In this document: positions 35,786 through 44,316 of the stretch, one piece after another | Numbering within the stretch: position 1 is the first letter of the stretch | How the letters are laid out: every line of letters starts with the position of its first letter | Assembly (NCBI GenBank): GCA_963931655.1 | Contig: OZ007036.1 | Span: 1,364,001-1,428,000, forward strand | DNA length: 64,000 bases | Direction of reading: 5' to 3' | Origin: Butyricicoccus_B sp017886875 | GTDB lineage: Bacteria; Bacillota; Clostridia; Oscillospirales; Butyricicoccaceae | The notes under the pieces: generated by a model | Databases searched by the model: none | The model's input: the letters and a program-made list of their open reading frames with translations, nothing else | What the model was told of the DNA's origin: nothing | Made by a program: the position numbers and the translations under genes

Positions 35786-36700
35786 ATGAAAAATGCACCT
35801 GCTCTTGTTGTTATGGCTGCTGGTATGGGCTCTCGTTATGGTGGTCTTAAACAGATTGACCCACTTGGCCCTAATGGTCAAATTATCCTAGATTATTCTA
35901 TATATGATGCATATAAAGCCGGATTTTCTAAGGTGGTTTTTATTATTAAGCCTGAACTTGAAGATGCTTTTGAAAATGCTATAGGTAAAAAAGCTAGAAA
36001 ATATATGGACGTAGAATATGCATTCCAAACTTTAGAAAATTTACCTGATGGTTTAAAAGCTCCTGATGGTAGAGTTAAACCTCTTGGTACAGGTCATGCT
36101 GTTTATTGTGCAGGCAATCTATTAGATGTGCCTTTTGCTGTTATAAATGCAGATGATTTCTACGGTTCTGACGCTTTTAAATGTATGTTTGAGTTTTTAA
36201 ATTCAGCTAAAGATGATGATAAATACCGTTATTGCATGGTAGGTTATAAAGTTGAAAACACTTTAACTGAAAATGGTACTGTTTCACGTGGTGTGTGCAC
36301 AAAAGACAAAGACAACTTTTTATCCTCAATCATAGAAAGAACTGCTATTAAAAGAGATAGTGACGGTGTAATTCGTTTCTCTCAAGATAATGAAAGTGGC
36401 ATAATTGAAGAAGGTACACCTGTTTCTATGAATATGTGGGGATTTACCCCTTCTTTAGTAAAAGAGCTTGAAAATATGCTATTTGATTTTTTTGAAAATA
36501 CACTGCCTAAAAATCCTGAAAAAGCTGAATTTTATCTGCCTTATGCAGTTGATACTCTAATCCATGATGGTAAAGCAACTGCTAAAGTGCTTACTACTGA
36601 TGCTAAATGGTTTGGTGTTACATATCGTGAAGACAAACCATCTGTTATGAAAGCTCTTAGTGATATGACTAACGCTGGTTTCTATCCAGAAAATCTATAA
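35786..36700 (+). CDS. Sugar-nucleotidyltransferase family protein
   Basis: Nucleotidyltransferase of the GT-A/NTP_transferase fold, 304 residues from ATG 35786, which follows TGGAGGGA. Seen: pyrophosphorylase signature GMGSRYGGLKQIDPLG, acidic metal site NADDFYGSDAF near residue 110, and sugar-binding LGTGHAVYCAG. It resembles choline-phosphate or sugar-phosphate nucleotidyltransferases of Clostridia, which supply activated head groups for envelope polymers. The substrate cannot be assigned. No kinase partner follows, only a small open frame. Confidence 0.85.
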   Translation: MKNAPALVVMAAGMGSRYGGLKQIDPLGPNGQIILDYSIYDAYKAGFSKVVFIIKPELEDAFENAIGKKARKYMDVEYAFQTLENLPDGLKAPDGRVKPLGTGHAVYCAGNLLDVPFAVINADDFYGSDAFKCMFEFLNSAKDDDKYRYCMVGYKVENTLTENGTVSRGVCTKDKDNFLSSIIERTAIKRDSDGVIRFSQDNESGIIEEGTPVSMNMWGFTPSLVKELENMLFDFFENTLPKNPEKAEFYLPYAVDTLIHDGKATAKVLTTDAKWFGVTYREDKPSVMKALSDMTNAGFYPENL

Positions 36701-36717
36701 ATACGAGGTCTTTTTAT

Positions 36718-36858
36718 ATGCTTTCTGATTTTCCAAATCGTTTTATAGATATTGTAAACCAAATAGAAAAAAATATTCCTAATGAGTTTGAAAAAATGGT
36801 GATATTTTGCGTGATACGATTAAAAATATCAAACTTAAATAACAATTTCTGCTTATAA
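36718..36858 (+). CDS. Possible small ORF or gene remnant (46 residues)
   Basis: ATG 36718 has GAGGT nine bases upstream and encodes MLSDFPNRFIDIVNQIEK and 28 further residues. The first 26 are amphipathic and protein-like; the tail after residue 27 is not. A different frame from about 36799 reads DILRDTIKNIKLK to a stop, so a frameshift may have split a 40-residue helical protein. Alternatively it is simply a leader-like chance frame. The gap from 36701 to 36967 otherwise holds only AT-rich sequence and the secG ribosome binding site. Confidence 0.35.
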   Translation: MLSDFPNRFIDIVNQIEKNIPNEFEKMVIFCVIRLKISNLNNNFCL

Positions 36859-36967
36859 AATCTCCTTGCAATTACATGCTGTTTATGATAGTATAAATTG
36901 TATATGTGAAATTTATATCATCATCTAAATCTGTTATATTTCTTAATGAAGCGGAGGTTTTAAGTTC

Positions 36968-37204
36968 ATGGATACACTTCATATTGCTCTTAGTGTAATA
37001 GAAGTTCTGGCTTGTCTGTTTCTGATTGTAACCGTTTTACTGCAGGAAGGCGCTTCTCAAGGTCTTTCAGGCACTATTTCTGGCGGTGCTGAAACATTCT
37101 TTGGCTCTAAAAAAGGACATGGTATGCAGTCTACTCTAAACCGTATCACTGGCGTTGTAGCTGTTATATTCGTTGTTGTTGCTGTTGCATTAAATCTGCT
37201 ATAA
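36968..37204 (+). CDS. secG: Preprotein translocase subunit SecG
   Basis: Accessory subunit of the SecYEG channel that speeds protein export. 78 residues, normal length. Seen: two helices (about 7-27 and 57-77) joined by the conserved loop QEGASQGLSGTISGGAETFFG. GCGGAGGTTTTAAGTTC precedes the ATG. In many Firmicutes rnr, smpB and ssrA follow; here they are absent and a second small membrane protein gene follows one base after the stop. Confidence 0.96.
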   Translation: MDTLHIALSVIEVLACLFLIVTVLLQEGASQGLSGTISGGAETFFGSKKGHGMQSTLNRITGVVAVIFVVVAVALNLL

Positions 37205-37205
37205 T

Positions 37206-37427
37206 ATGGCTGATTTACAACGTATCTTTTTGATATTATTTGCACTTTTTGCAGTGCTTACAGCTTTTTTTCAGCTTAGAAGCTCTATGAAAAGTGGCAA
37301 ATTACAAAATGGTCAAGCATCAGAAAATGATGTGCAAAATATGGATAAATATGCTCATATTTTTGCATTTGCAGCTGCGATAGCTCTTATTTTATGTATT
37401 ATTCTTGGTGTAATCTCAAGAGCATAA
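37206..37427 (+). CDS. Small two-helix membrane protein linked to secG
   Basis: Unrecognised 73-residue protein with helices at about residues 5-24 and 50-70, a polar middle with QNGQASENDVQNMD. Its gene begins one base after the secG stop, so it is co-translated. No sequence family was recognised. It could aid the Sec channel, or be an unrelated passenger. A clear terminator follows. Confidence 0.65.
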   Translation: MADLQRIFLILFALFAVLTAFFQLRSSMKSGKLQNGQASENDVQNMDKYAHIFAFAAAIALILCIILGVISRA

Positions 37428-37430
37428 AAA

Positions 37431-37455
37431 AATCCGCCCTAAAGGCGGATTTTTT
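37431..37455 (+). terminator. Intrinsic terminator of the secG operon
   Basis: AATCCGCC and GGCGGATT are perfect eight-base arms with a five-base loop, followed by six T. Confidence 0.93.
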
Positions 37456-37620
37456 ATTAGCAGCAGCTTAATATACATTTGGGGGAGTAAGGGTAGTAAA
37501 AAGGGGGATTGTAATATTTTGTCTGCTGCTTTTTATATTTGCAGTCTGAATACTGCAAATTACTTATCAAACATGATTGGCAGTATATTTGATAAAGTAT
37601 TGAAAACTCAGCTAAACTGA
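37456..37620 (+). ncRNA. Candidate structured RNA in the secG-ArsC-like gap
   Basis: The 37456-37740 gap has no gene but holds three consecutive hairpins: AGCAGCAG/CTGCTGCT (37459-37466 with 37523-37530, then TTTT), ATTTGCAGT/ACTGCAAAT (37537-37560) and TTATCAAA/TTTGATAA (37564-37595). The first encloses the G-rich GGGGGAGTAAGGG and AAAAAGGGGG, unusual in this AT-rich DNA. No known RNA class was recognised; a tmRNA was looked for and not found. Strand is a guess from the T tract. Promoter is not evident. Confidence 0.4.
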
Positions 37621-37740
37621 ATTCACTTCTCTGATATTATATGAAAATTAAAGAGCTTTTGCAACGTCTTTTTAAATAATTTTTTTGTTATTTTTATTTT
37701 TTTAATTATATATTTCGACTATATTCAAAGGAGTTTTTAT

Positions 37741-38076
37741 ATGAATATTCAAATTTTTGGAAAAAGCAAGTGTTTTGATACAAAAAAAGCTGAACGTTGG
37801 TTTAAAGAGCGTAGAATAAAATTCCAATCGGTTGACCTTGTAAAACACGGTATGTCCAATGGTGAATTAAGCTCTGTTATTCGTGCTGTGGGTGGTCTTG
37901 ATAACCTAATAGACACAAAAGCAAAAAATGCTGCTATGTTAAAATATTTAGCAAGTGAACAAGATAAAATTGAACATGTGCTTGATGACCCTAAGTTGTT
38001 ATTAACTCCTATTGTTAGAAATGGTAAACAAGCTACTGTTGGTTATAAACCTGAAATTTGGGAGAGCTGGGAATGA
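37741..38076 (+). CDS. ArsC-like family protein, single cysteine
   Basis: Thioredoxin-fold ArsC-superfamily protein, 111 residues. It opens IQIFGKSKCFDTKKAERWF, with only one Cys where the CxxC should be (CFDT), then RRIKFQSVDLVKHGMSNGEL and a LLLTPIVRNGKQATVGYKPEIWESW tail with the cis-Pro. This single-Cys subgroup may use glutathione-independent chemistry or act as a regulator. AAGGAGTTTTTAT precedes the ATG. It overlaps rnhA by four bases (ATGA). Confidence 0.82.
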   Translation: MNIQIFGKSKCFDTKKAERWFKERRIKFQSVDLVKHGMSNGELSSVIRAVGGLDNLIDTKAKNAAMLKYLASEQDKIEHVLDDPKLLLTPIVRNGKQATVGYKPEIWESWE

Positions 38077-38510
38077 AAAAAGTTACTATATATACTGATG
38101 GAGCATGTTCTGGCAACCCTGGAGTTGGTGGCTGGGGTGCTATACTTCAATGTAATGGACATGAAAAAGAAATATCTGGTGGTGATAAGCTAACAACCAA
38201 TAATAAAATGGAGCTTTTAGCAGTTATTTCAGCTCTTGAGCTTTTAAAAGAACCTTGCCAAGTGGACTTATATTCTGATTCAAAATATGTAATAGATGCC
38301 ATTACTAAGGGTTGGGCAGTAGGTTGGAAAGCCAGAGGTTGGAAAAAAGCTGATAAATCACCTGCTAAAAATATTGAGCTTTGGGAAAGACTATTAAATT
38401 TACTTGAAAATCATAATGTAACTTTCCACTGGGTTAAAGGTCATGCAGATAACCCATATAACAATAGATGTGATGAACTTGCGGTTAATGAGTGGAAAAA
38501 GTTAAAATAA
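38073..38510 (+). CDS. rnhA: Ribonuclease HI
   Basis: Cuts the RNA strand of RNA-DNA hybrids, clearing R-loops and primers. 145 residues from ATG 38073; the longer frame would extend into the previous gene. Seen: the catalytic carboxylates in IYTDGACSGNPG (Asp), NKMELLAVISAL (Glu), LYSDSKYVID (Asp) and NRCDELAVN (Asp), and the GHADNPYN loop with the His. It overlaps the ArsC-like gene by four bases and ends in a bidirectional terminator. Confidence 0.95.
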   Translation: MKKVTIYTDGACSGNPGVGGWGAILQCNGHEKEISGGDKLTTNNKMELLAVISALELLKEPCQVDLYSDSKYVIDAITKGWAVGWKARGWKKADKSPAKNIELWERLLNLLENHNVTFHWVKGHADNPYNNRCDELAVNEWKKLK

Positions 38511-38512
38511 CA

Positions 38513-38538
38513 AAAGGCGAGCTTTTGCTCGCCTTTGT
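38513..38538. terminator. Bidirectional terminator between rnhA and the SLH protein gene
   Basis: AAAGGCGAGC and GCTCGCCTTT form a perfect 10-base stem with a TTTT loop. Confidence 0.9.
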
Positions 38539-38543
38539 TTATA

Positions 38544-40844
38544 TTAGTAGATAACTACTGTTGTACCGCTTGGAATATTATTATAAAGCCAATAAATACC
38601 TTCATCTAACATACGAACACAACCAGCAGACACTGGGAAACCAATAGATGGGTCTTTTAATTTATTAGTTCCTGGATAGTATAAACGAGAATGGAATGCA
38701 TAGCCTGTTCCTGGATAGAAACGTACTACAGGTCTGCAAGTATAAGAGCTTGTGTACCAACCAGTCTGTTTATATGTTACCTCTGTAACACCAATAGGTG
38801 TTGGAGAACTTGATTTACCTGTTGCACATTGGAATTCATGAATAAGTTTCCAATTCCACTGTGAACCCTCAAAAACATTTACCATCTGTGCAGAACGGCT
38901 AACCCAAATTAAATATTGTGTTTTACTAGAATAACCCTTTGCATTTACAAATACAGTCTTTTCACCTTGAGTATAGTCTGTATTTCCGGAATAATAATAA
39001 GGGTGTACTTTTGCTAAAACTTCACTTGCATCTGGCAAATAATGACTTGCAGGGTAGTTAACTATTGTTACATCTGCTTGTGCTGAAACTGTTTCAACCT
39101 GCTCTGTTACAGTATTTTTATAACTTAAAGTAAATTTTACTGTTCTTGAAAGGTCCATATATTTTTCAAAAACAATATCTTTTCTATATGTAGATGTTTT
39201 TCCTTCAGAAAGTTGGAAATTAGAATTTCCAAACTTACTATCAGCCACACCTTCATAATACCATTGAGCTGAAATAATCTTTTCCTGTGTTACTCCACTT
39301 ATTGTCGCAGTTGCTGCTAAATCCCCGCCTGCTTCTACTGTTGGAGCATTTATATTTATTTTTACACCATCTAAGCCATTATCAACGCCGCTATCATCAT
39401 AGTTTTCATAGATAGGGGCAACGCTACAATATGAACCCTTTACAATAGTATTTGTTATTCTACCACTGCCATCAACTGTGGTTTTATTACCGTTTAAATT
39501 TGCATTTACAACATTTCCATCTATTGTAAAGCTGTTGTTAGTTGCACAAATCTGAACGGTTAAATTTTCAATATTACTATTTTCATTGATTATAATTTTA
39601 TTATTTGTTCCTGAAATAATAAGATTATCTAGTTTAGCATCATTTAAAATTATAGTACGACCAGAGCCTGTAATTTCAAAATTCTTAGTTATCTGACCAT
39701 TTAATGTAACTGCACCATTACCACTACCAACCACAATAGTATTAGCTTTTAAAGCAATAGTGTTATCAAGCTCCACATCTGCTCCTGTTGTATTTATAAC
39801 TAAACGCTCCATCTCGATTTTGTCCCAATAGGACTCAACAATTTCAGGAACTTTACCGCTTAAAATAACAGTGTTATAAGTTTCATCTTTATTCAAAGCA
39901 GAAATATCACTATCTACAAACATTAGAAATTTTGCTGTTTGTTCTGTATCTTGATTTTCTGAATTTTCAGTTTGTTCTTCATCTGAACTTACAGGTGTAT
40001 CAGTTGTTTCTGTTTCTTCATTAACTTGTGTTTCTTCAGTTGTCTGTTCTGCTGAAACATCTTGGCTAATTTGTGTTTGTTCAGTTGCTTGTTCTGTTGA
40101 AGTTTCTTGGCTATTTTGTTTTTGCTCTGTTATCTGCTCTGTTGAAACATCTTGACTATTTTGTGTTTCCTGCTCTGTTTCTGTTGAAGTATCTTCATTA
40201 CCCTCAGTTGTTTCTTCCTTTTTCCATGGGGCATAAATTTTTACTAAATCACCGTCTATAATGCGGTAAACAAGAGTCATAAATTCAGCACGAGAAATAT
40301 TGCTATTTGGATTTAACTTACCAGTATTAGAACCACTCAAAATACCATTATCAATTAGAACCGCTGCTGCTCGTCTTTCATCTAATGTCATCTCGTTCCA
40401 GTCACTAAATTTTTTCACTGGTTCGATTGATGGATTTGCTTGGGCTAAACCAAAAGCATTAACAAGCACTTTAAATACTTCGCCACGAGTGACATTATTA
40501 TTTATATTAAGTGAGCCATCAACAGGTAAAAATCCTGCTGATACTGCAATATTAGCGTCCTTAGAATACCACTCATTTTGTGATATATTAGGATACACTC
40601 TTGATGTATCGCTTGTATGCAAAACTCGATTTAATATTACAGCCATTTGTGCAGCTGTAAGGCTTCCATCTGGGTTTAACTTTCCATTTGAGCCGTTTAA
40701 ATAGCCGTCAGCTATTGCATTTGAAAGTGTATCATATGCCCAGTGTCCGTTTACGTCTGAAAAATCTGAAATATTTGCAGCATATACAGAGCCTGTAAAC
40801 ATAGAAATGGCACATAATGCAGCCATAAAACGCTTTTTTAACAT
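38544..40844 (-). CDS. S-layer-homology protein with L,D-transpeptidase domain
   Basis: Large exported wall protein, 766 residues from ATG 40844 (GGGGGGAGAGTCCT upstream). In order: signal peptide ending VYA; three SLH domains (about 25-200) that bind pyruvylated secondary wall polymer; a Thr/Glu/Gln-rich repeat linker (about 215-295, repeats like TEQxTEQxQxSQ); an Ig-like/beta-helix region (300-560); and a C-terminal YkuD fold with AFHSRLYYPG and VSAGCVRMLDEG. The catalytic Cys is present, but the usual SHGCxR His is Ala. It probably crosslinks peptidoglycan while tethered by SLH. Alone on its transcript. Confidence 0.9.
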   Translation of the reverse strand: MLKKRFMAALCAISMFTGSVYAANISDFSDVNGHWAYDTLSNAIADGYLNGSNGKLNPDGSLTAAQMAVILNRVLHTSDTSRVYPNISQNEWYSKDANIAVSAGFLPVDGSLNINNNVTRGEVFKVLVNAFGLAQANPSIEPVKKFSDWNEMTLDERRAAAVLIDNGILSGSNTGKLNPNSNISRAEFMTLVYRIIDGDLVKIYAPWKKEETTEGNEDTSTETEQETQNSQDVSTEQITEQKQNSQETSTEQATEQTQISQDVSAEQTTEETQVNEETETTDTPVSSDEEQTENSENQDTEQTAKFLMFVDSDISALNKDETYNTVILSGKVPEIVESYWDKIEMERLVINTTGADVELDNTIALKANTIVVGSGNGAVTLNGQITKNFEITGSGRTIILNDAKLDNLIISGTNNKIIINENSNIENLTVQICATNNSFTIDGNVVNANLNGNKTTVDGSGRITNTIVKGSYCSVAPIYENYDDSGVDNGLDGVKININAPTVEAGGDLAATATISGVTQEKIISAQWYYEGVADSKFGNSNFQLSEGKTSTYRKDIVFEKYMDLSRTVKFTLSYKNTVTEQVETVSAQADVTIVNYPASHYLPDASEVLAKVHPYYYSGNTDYTQGEKTVFVNAKGYSSKTQYLIWVSRSAQMVNVFEGSQWNWKLIHEFQCATGKSSSPTPIGVTEVTYKQTGWYTSSYTCRPVVRFYPGTGYAFHSRLYYPGTNKLKDPSIGFPVSAGCVRMLDEGIYWLYNNIPSGTTVVIY

Positions 40845-40961
40845 AGGACTCTCCCCCCTAAAAAATGTTGTTTTAAAATATATTTTAATGGTAAAATATA
40901 TTTGTATAAATGTCAAATGTTAAATGGTTAAATTTTGGAAACATTAGAAAGGATTTTTGGT

Positions 40962-41720
40962 ATGCGTGCAGTAATTACAGGAGCATCATCTGGAATAGGC
41001 AAAGACATGGCATATATCTTAGCTAGAAAAGGCTATGATTTAACACTTATTGCAAGAAGAACAGATAAATTAAATGATTTAGCAAAAAATTTACCTGTTT
41101 CATGCCAAATTATATCAGCTGATTTATCAGATATTGACCAATGCAAAATGGTATATGAAAAAGCAAAGGGTAAAGATGTAGAAATTCTAATAAATAATGC
41201 TGGTTTCGGTTTATTTGGCAAATTTAATGACACTGATTTAGAACGTGAATTATCTATGATTAAGACCAATATAACCGCTGTACATGTGCTTACTAAACTA
41301 TTTTTAAAAGATTTTAAGCAAAAAAATCATGGTTATATATTAAATGTTGCATCTTCTGCTGGTTTTATGGCTGGCCCTTTGATGTCAACCTATTATGCAA
41401 CTAAAAACTATGTTTTAAGACTTACTCAGGCTATTCATGAGGAGCTAAGACGAGATAAAATAAATGTTAAAGTTTGTGCTTTATGCCCTGGACCAGTTGA
41501 AACCGAATTTAACAATATCGCTGATGTTCAGTTTTCAATCGGTGGGCTAAAAAGTTCATTTGTAGCCGAGTATGGACTAGATAAAATGTTTGCTGGTAAA
41601 TGCGTTATTGTTCCTAGCCTAGCTATGAAATTAACACTCGCTTCAAGACATTTAGCACCAGAATTTTTAATGCCTCGTATAACATATCACATACAAAAAC
41701 GTAAAAGTAAAAACGTCTAA
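40962..41720 (+). CDS. Short-chain dehydrogenase/reductase
   Basis: NAD(P)-linked oxidoreductase of 252 residues from ATG 40962 (AAAGGATTTT upstream; the longer frame has none). Seen: VITGASSGIGKDMAYILARKGY at the nucleotide site with a basic IARR pair that favours NADP, NNAGFG, catalytic Ser in VASSAGFMAGP, and YYATKN with Tyr and Lys. The C-terminus carries a basic tail RKSKNV. Substrate unknown; relatives are YqjQ/DltE-like reductases. It converges on gyrA across a shared terminator. Confidence 0.92.
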   Translation: MRAVITGASSGIGKDMAYILARKGYDLTLIARRTDKLNDLAKNLPVSCQIISADLSDIDQCKMVYEKAKGKDVEILINNAGFGLFGKFNDTDLERELSMIKTNITAVHVLTKLFLKDFKQKNHGYILNVASSAGFMAGPLMSTYYATKNYVLRLTQAIHEELRRDKINVKVCALCPGPVETEFNNIADVQFSIGGLKSSFVAEYGLDKMFAGKCVIVPSLAMKLTLASRHLAPEFLMPRITYHIQKRKSKNV

Positions 41721-41740
41721 GGTAAAATCCTTAGACGTTT
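41711..41740. terminator. Bidirectional terminator between the SDR gene and gyrA
   Basis: AAACGTCTAAGG and CCTTAGACGTTT form a perfect 12-base stem, six-base loop, then T5. It overlaps the last codons of the SDR gene. Confidence 0.9.
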
Positions 41741-41744
41741 TTTA

Positions 41745-44282
41745 TTATTCACTAATTTCTTCTTGTTCTTCATGGTCTGTTCTAACAATAGAAATAACCT
41801 TGACATCATCATTCATTCTCATAACAATAACGCCTTGGCTAGCTCTGCCACAGTCACGAATTTGACCTACTGGTGTACGAATAATTACACCATCATCAGT
41901 GATAATCATAATGTCATTATCTTCATCTACAACAGCAATACCTGCAATAAATCCAGTTTTATCTGTTACATTATGCAGATTTATACCGCCACCACCTCTG
42001 TGGTGTACTGTAAATTCGTCCACTGGTGTACGCTTACCAAAACCATTTTCAGTAATAGAAAGCACCTTTGCACCCTTTCTTGCTCTTGCAGCACCTATAA
42101 CATAATCGCCCTCAGCTAAACGAATACCCTTTACACCAACAGCAGCTCTGCCCATCGCACGAACTTCTGTTTCTGGGAATGTTATAGCCTTACCGTTATG
42201 AGTTGCAATAAGAATATTTTCTGTGCCATCAGTTAAACGAACATCTACAAGAATATCGCCCTCATTGAGATTTAATGCACGAAGCCCTGCTTTACGAATG
42301 TTTTGCAGGTCACTTAATACAACACGCTTAACTGTACCCATTCTAGTTACAAATACCATATATTTATCATCTGTAAATTCACGAATTGGGAACATAGCGG
42401 TTACTTTTTCGCCTTCTTGTAGCTCTAGTAGATTTATAATATTTGTGCCCTTAGCATTTCTACCTGCTTCTGGGATTTGATATCCCTTTAGCTTATAAAC
42501 TCTACCTTGATTGGTAAAAAACAGTAAATTATCATGTGTAGATGCGGTAAATAAACCTCTTGTGAAGTCCTCCTCACGGGTTTTCATTGCATTTACACCA
42601 CGACCTCCTCTATTTTGTGCCTTATATGCAGATGTTGGAATACGCTTAATATATCCAAAATGAGTTAGAGTATAAGTGCAGTCTTCTTCCTCAATTAAAT
42701 CTTCAATATCAATTTCATCTGCAATATTTGCAATCTCGGTTTTACGTTCATCACCATATGCATTTTTAATTTCCTGCATTTCCTTTTTAACCACTTCTAA
42801 CATATTGTGGTCACTTGACAGGATTTCATTAAAGCCTGCAATTTTATTCTCAAGCTCATTATATTCATCGTTTATCTTTTGTTGTTCTAAGCCAGATAAG
42901 CGACCTAAACGCATATCAACAATAGCTTGAGCCTGAGCATCATCAAGATGAAATTCATAATGCTCTGAGCCGTCAGCAATGCCTAAAAGTGCAATTTGGT
43001 CAATCCAGAACGGCTCTTTACATAGGTTTGCTTTTGCCTCTGCCTCATTTTTGGAAGCTCTAATAATAGCAATAATACGGTCAATATTATCGTTATCTGT
43101 TGCAACTTTTAAGCCCTCTAGTATATGAGCTCTAGCCTGTGCTTTTGCAAGGTCAAAACGAGTTCTACGTTCAATTACGCTCTTTTGGAAAGCAATATAA
43201 TAATCTATGATTTCACGAAGTGTTAATACCCTTGGCTGTACCTTATCTGGATTAGAAATAGATGGCACAAGTGCAAGTAAAATCATAGAACAGGTATCTT
43301 GCATTTGTGTGTAGTTATAAAGCTGATTTAATACAACCTGAGGGTTAGCATCACGCTTAACTTCAATAACAATACGCATACCTTCACGAGATGATTCATC
43401 TCTTAGGGCAGAAATACCATCAACACGTTTATCTTTTACCAGATTTGCTATAGACTCAACAAGCCTAGCTTTATTTACCATATAAGGAATTTCAGTGACT
43501 ACAATTTGACTTTTACCCTTGTCCATTTCTTCAATGGTACATTTAGCTCTGACTTTAATTCTACCCTTACCAGTTGCATAAGCGGCTCTCATGCCAGCTC
43601 TGCCCATAATTATACCGCCTGTTGGAAAATCTGGGCCTTTGATAATTGCTGTAATCTCGTCAAGTCCTGCGTCTGGGTTATCAATAACATAACAAACACC
43701 GTCTATAACCTCAGTCAGGTTATGAGGTGGAATATTAGTCGCCATACCAACAGCGATACCAGAAGAACCGTTTACTAAAAGACAAGGGAAACGAGATGGC
43801 AGAACTACAGGTTCTTTCCTCTCCTCGTCAAAGTTTGGTTGAAAATTTACAGTGTCTTTCTTGATATCTGACAACATGTAATTTGCAACCTTAGCCATAC
43901 GAGCCTCAGTATAACGATAAGCCGCCGCTGGGTCACCGTCTACTGAGCCAAAGTTACCATGACCATCAATAAGCGGATAACGCAGAGAAAAACTCTGTGC
44001 CATACGAACCATAGCATCATAAACTGAAGCATCACCATGCGGGTGATATCTACCAAGCACATTACCAACGGTTGTTGCAGATTTTCTGTATGGCTTATCT
44101 GATGTTAAACCGTCCTCATACATCGCATATAAAATACGTCTATGTACCGGTTTTAGACCATCACGAACATCAGGGAGTGCTCTACCAACAATAACGCTCA
44201 TTGCATAGTCAATATAAGAGCTTTTCATTTCCTGATATAAATCTACCGGTACTATTTTTTGATTTTCATATACTTCACTCAT
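41745..44282 (-). CDS. gyrA: DNA gyrase subunit A
   Basis: Breakage-rejoining subunit of DNA gyrase, 845 residues from ATG 44282 (GTGGAGGAAAATA upstream). Seen: the quinolone-pocket region GNFGSVDGDPAAAYRYTEARMAK with catalytic Tyr; VGRALPDVRDGLKPVHRRILYAM; and the C-terminal six-blade beta-pinwheel with QNRGGRGVNAMKTREEDF as the GyrA box. In the pocket the usual quinolone-relevant Ser is in HPHGDASVYDA, as the sensitive form. gyrB lies 34 bases upstream on the same strand and the pair is the conserved origin-proximal order. Confidence 0.98.
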   Translation of the reverse strand: MSEVYENQKIVPVDLYQEMKSSYIDYAMSVIVGRALPDVRDGLKPVHRRILYAMYEDGLTSDKPYRKSATTVGNVLGRYHPHGDASVYDAMVRMAQSFSLRYPLIDGHGNFGSVDGDPAAAYRYTEARMAKVANYMLSDIKKDTVNFQPNFDEERKEPVVLPSRFPCLLVNGSSGIAVGMATNIPPHNLTEVIDGVCYVIDNPDAGLDEITAIIKGPDFPTGGIIMGRAGMRAAYATGKGRIKVRAKCTIEEMDKGKSQIVVTEIPYMVNKARLVESIANLVKDKRVDGISALRDESSREGMRIVIEVKRDANPQVVLNQLYNYTQMQDTCSMILLALVPSISNPDKVQPRVLTLREIIDYYIAFQKSVIERRTRFDLAKAQARAHILEGLKVATDNDNIDRIIAIIRASKNEAEAKANLCKEPFWIDQIALLGIADGSEHYEFHLDDAQAQAIVDMRLGRLSGLEQQKINDEYNELENKIAGFNEILSSDHNMLEVVKKEMQEIKNAYGDERKTEIANIADEIDIEDLIEEEDCTYTLTHFGYIKRIPTSAYKAQNRGGRGVNAMKTREEDFTRGLFTASTHDNLLFFTNQGRVYKLKGYQIPEAGRNAKGTNIINLLELQEGEKVTAMFPIREFTDDKYMVFVTRMGTVKRVVLSDLQNIRKAGLRALNLNEGDILVDVRLTDGTENILIATHNGKAITFPETEVRAMGRAAVGVKGIRLAEGDYVIGAARARKGAKVLSITENGFGKRTPVDEFTVHHRGGGGINLHNVTDKTGFIAGIAVVDEDNDIMIITDDGVIIRTPVGQIRDCGRASQGVIVMRMNDDVKVISIVRTDHEEQEEISE

Positions 44283-44316
44283 TATTTTCCTCCACTTTGT
44301 GAGGTAACACAACACT

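Noticed and set aside
36285..36300. TGTTTCACGTG half parS in the nucleotidyltransferase gene
   Set aside because: The second half does not match (11/16).
37481..37508. G-quadruplex
   Set aside because: Only three G tracts of three or more are present.
37456..37740. tmRNA after secG
   Set aside because: No GGGGxCG...TTCGAC opening, no tag peptide frame or CCA-like end was seen.
41763..43778. Long opposite-strand frames in gyrA
   Set aside because: They are shadows of the gyrA codons, with no ribosome binding site or family signal.
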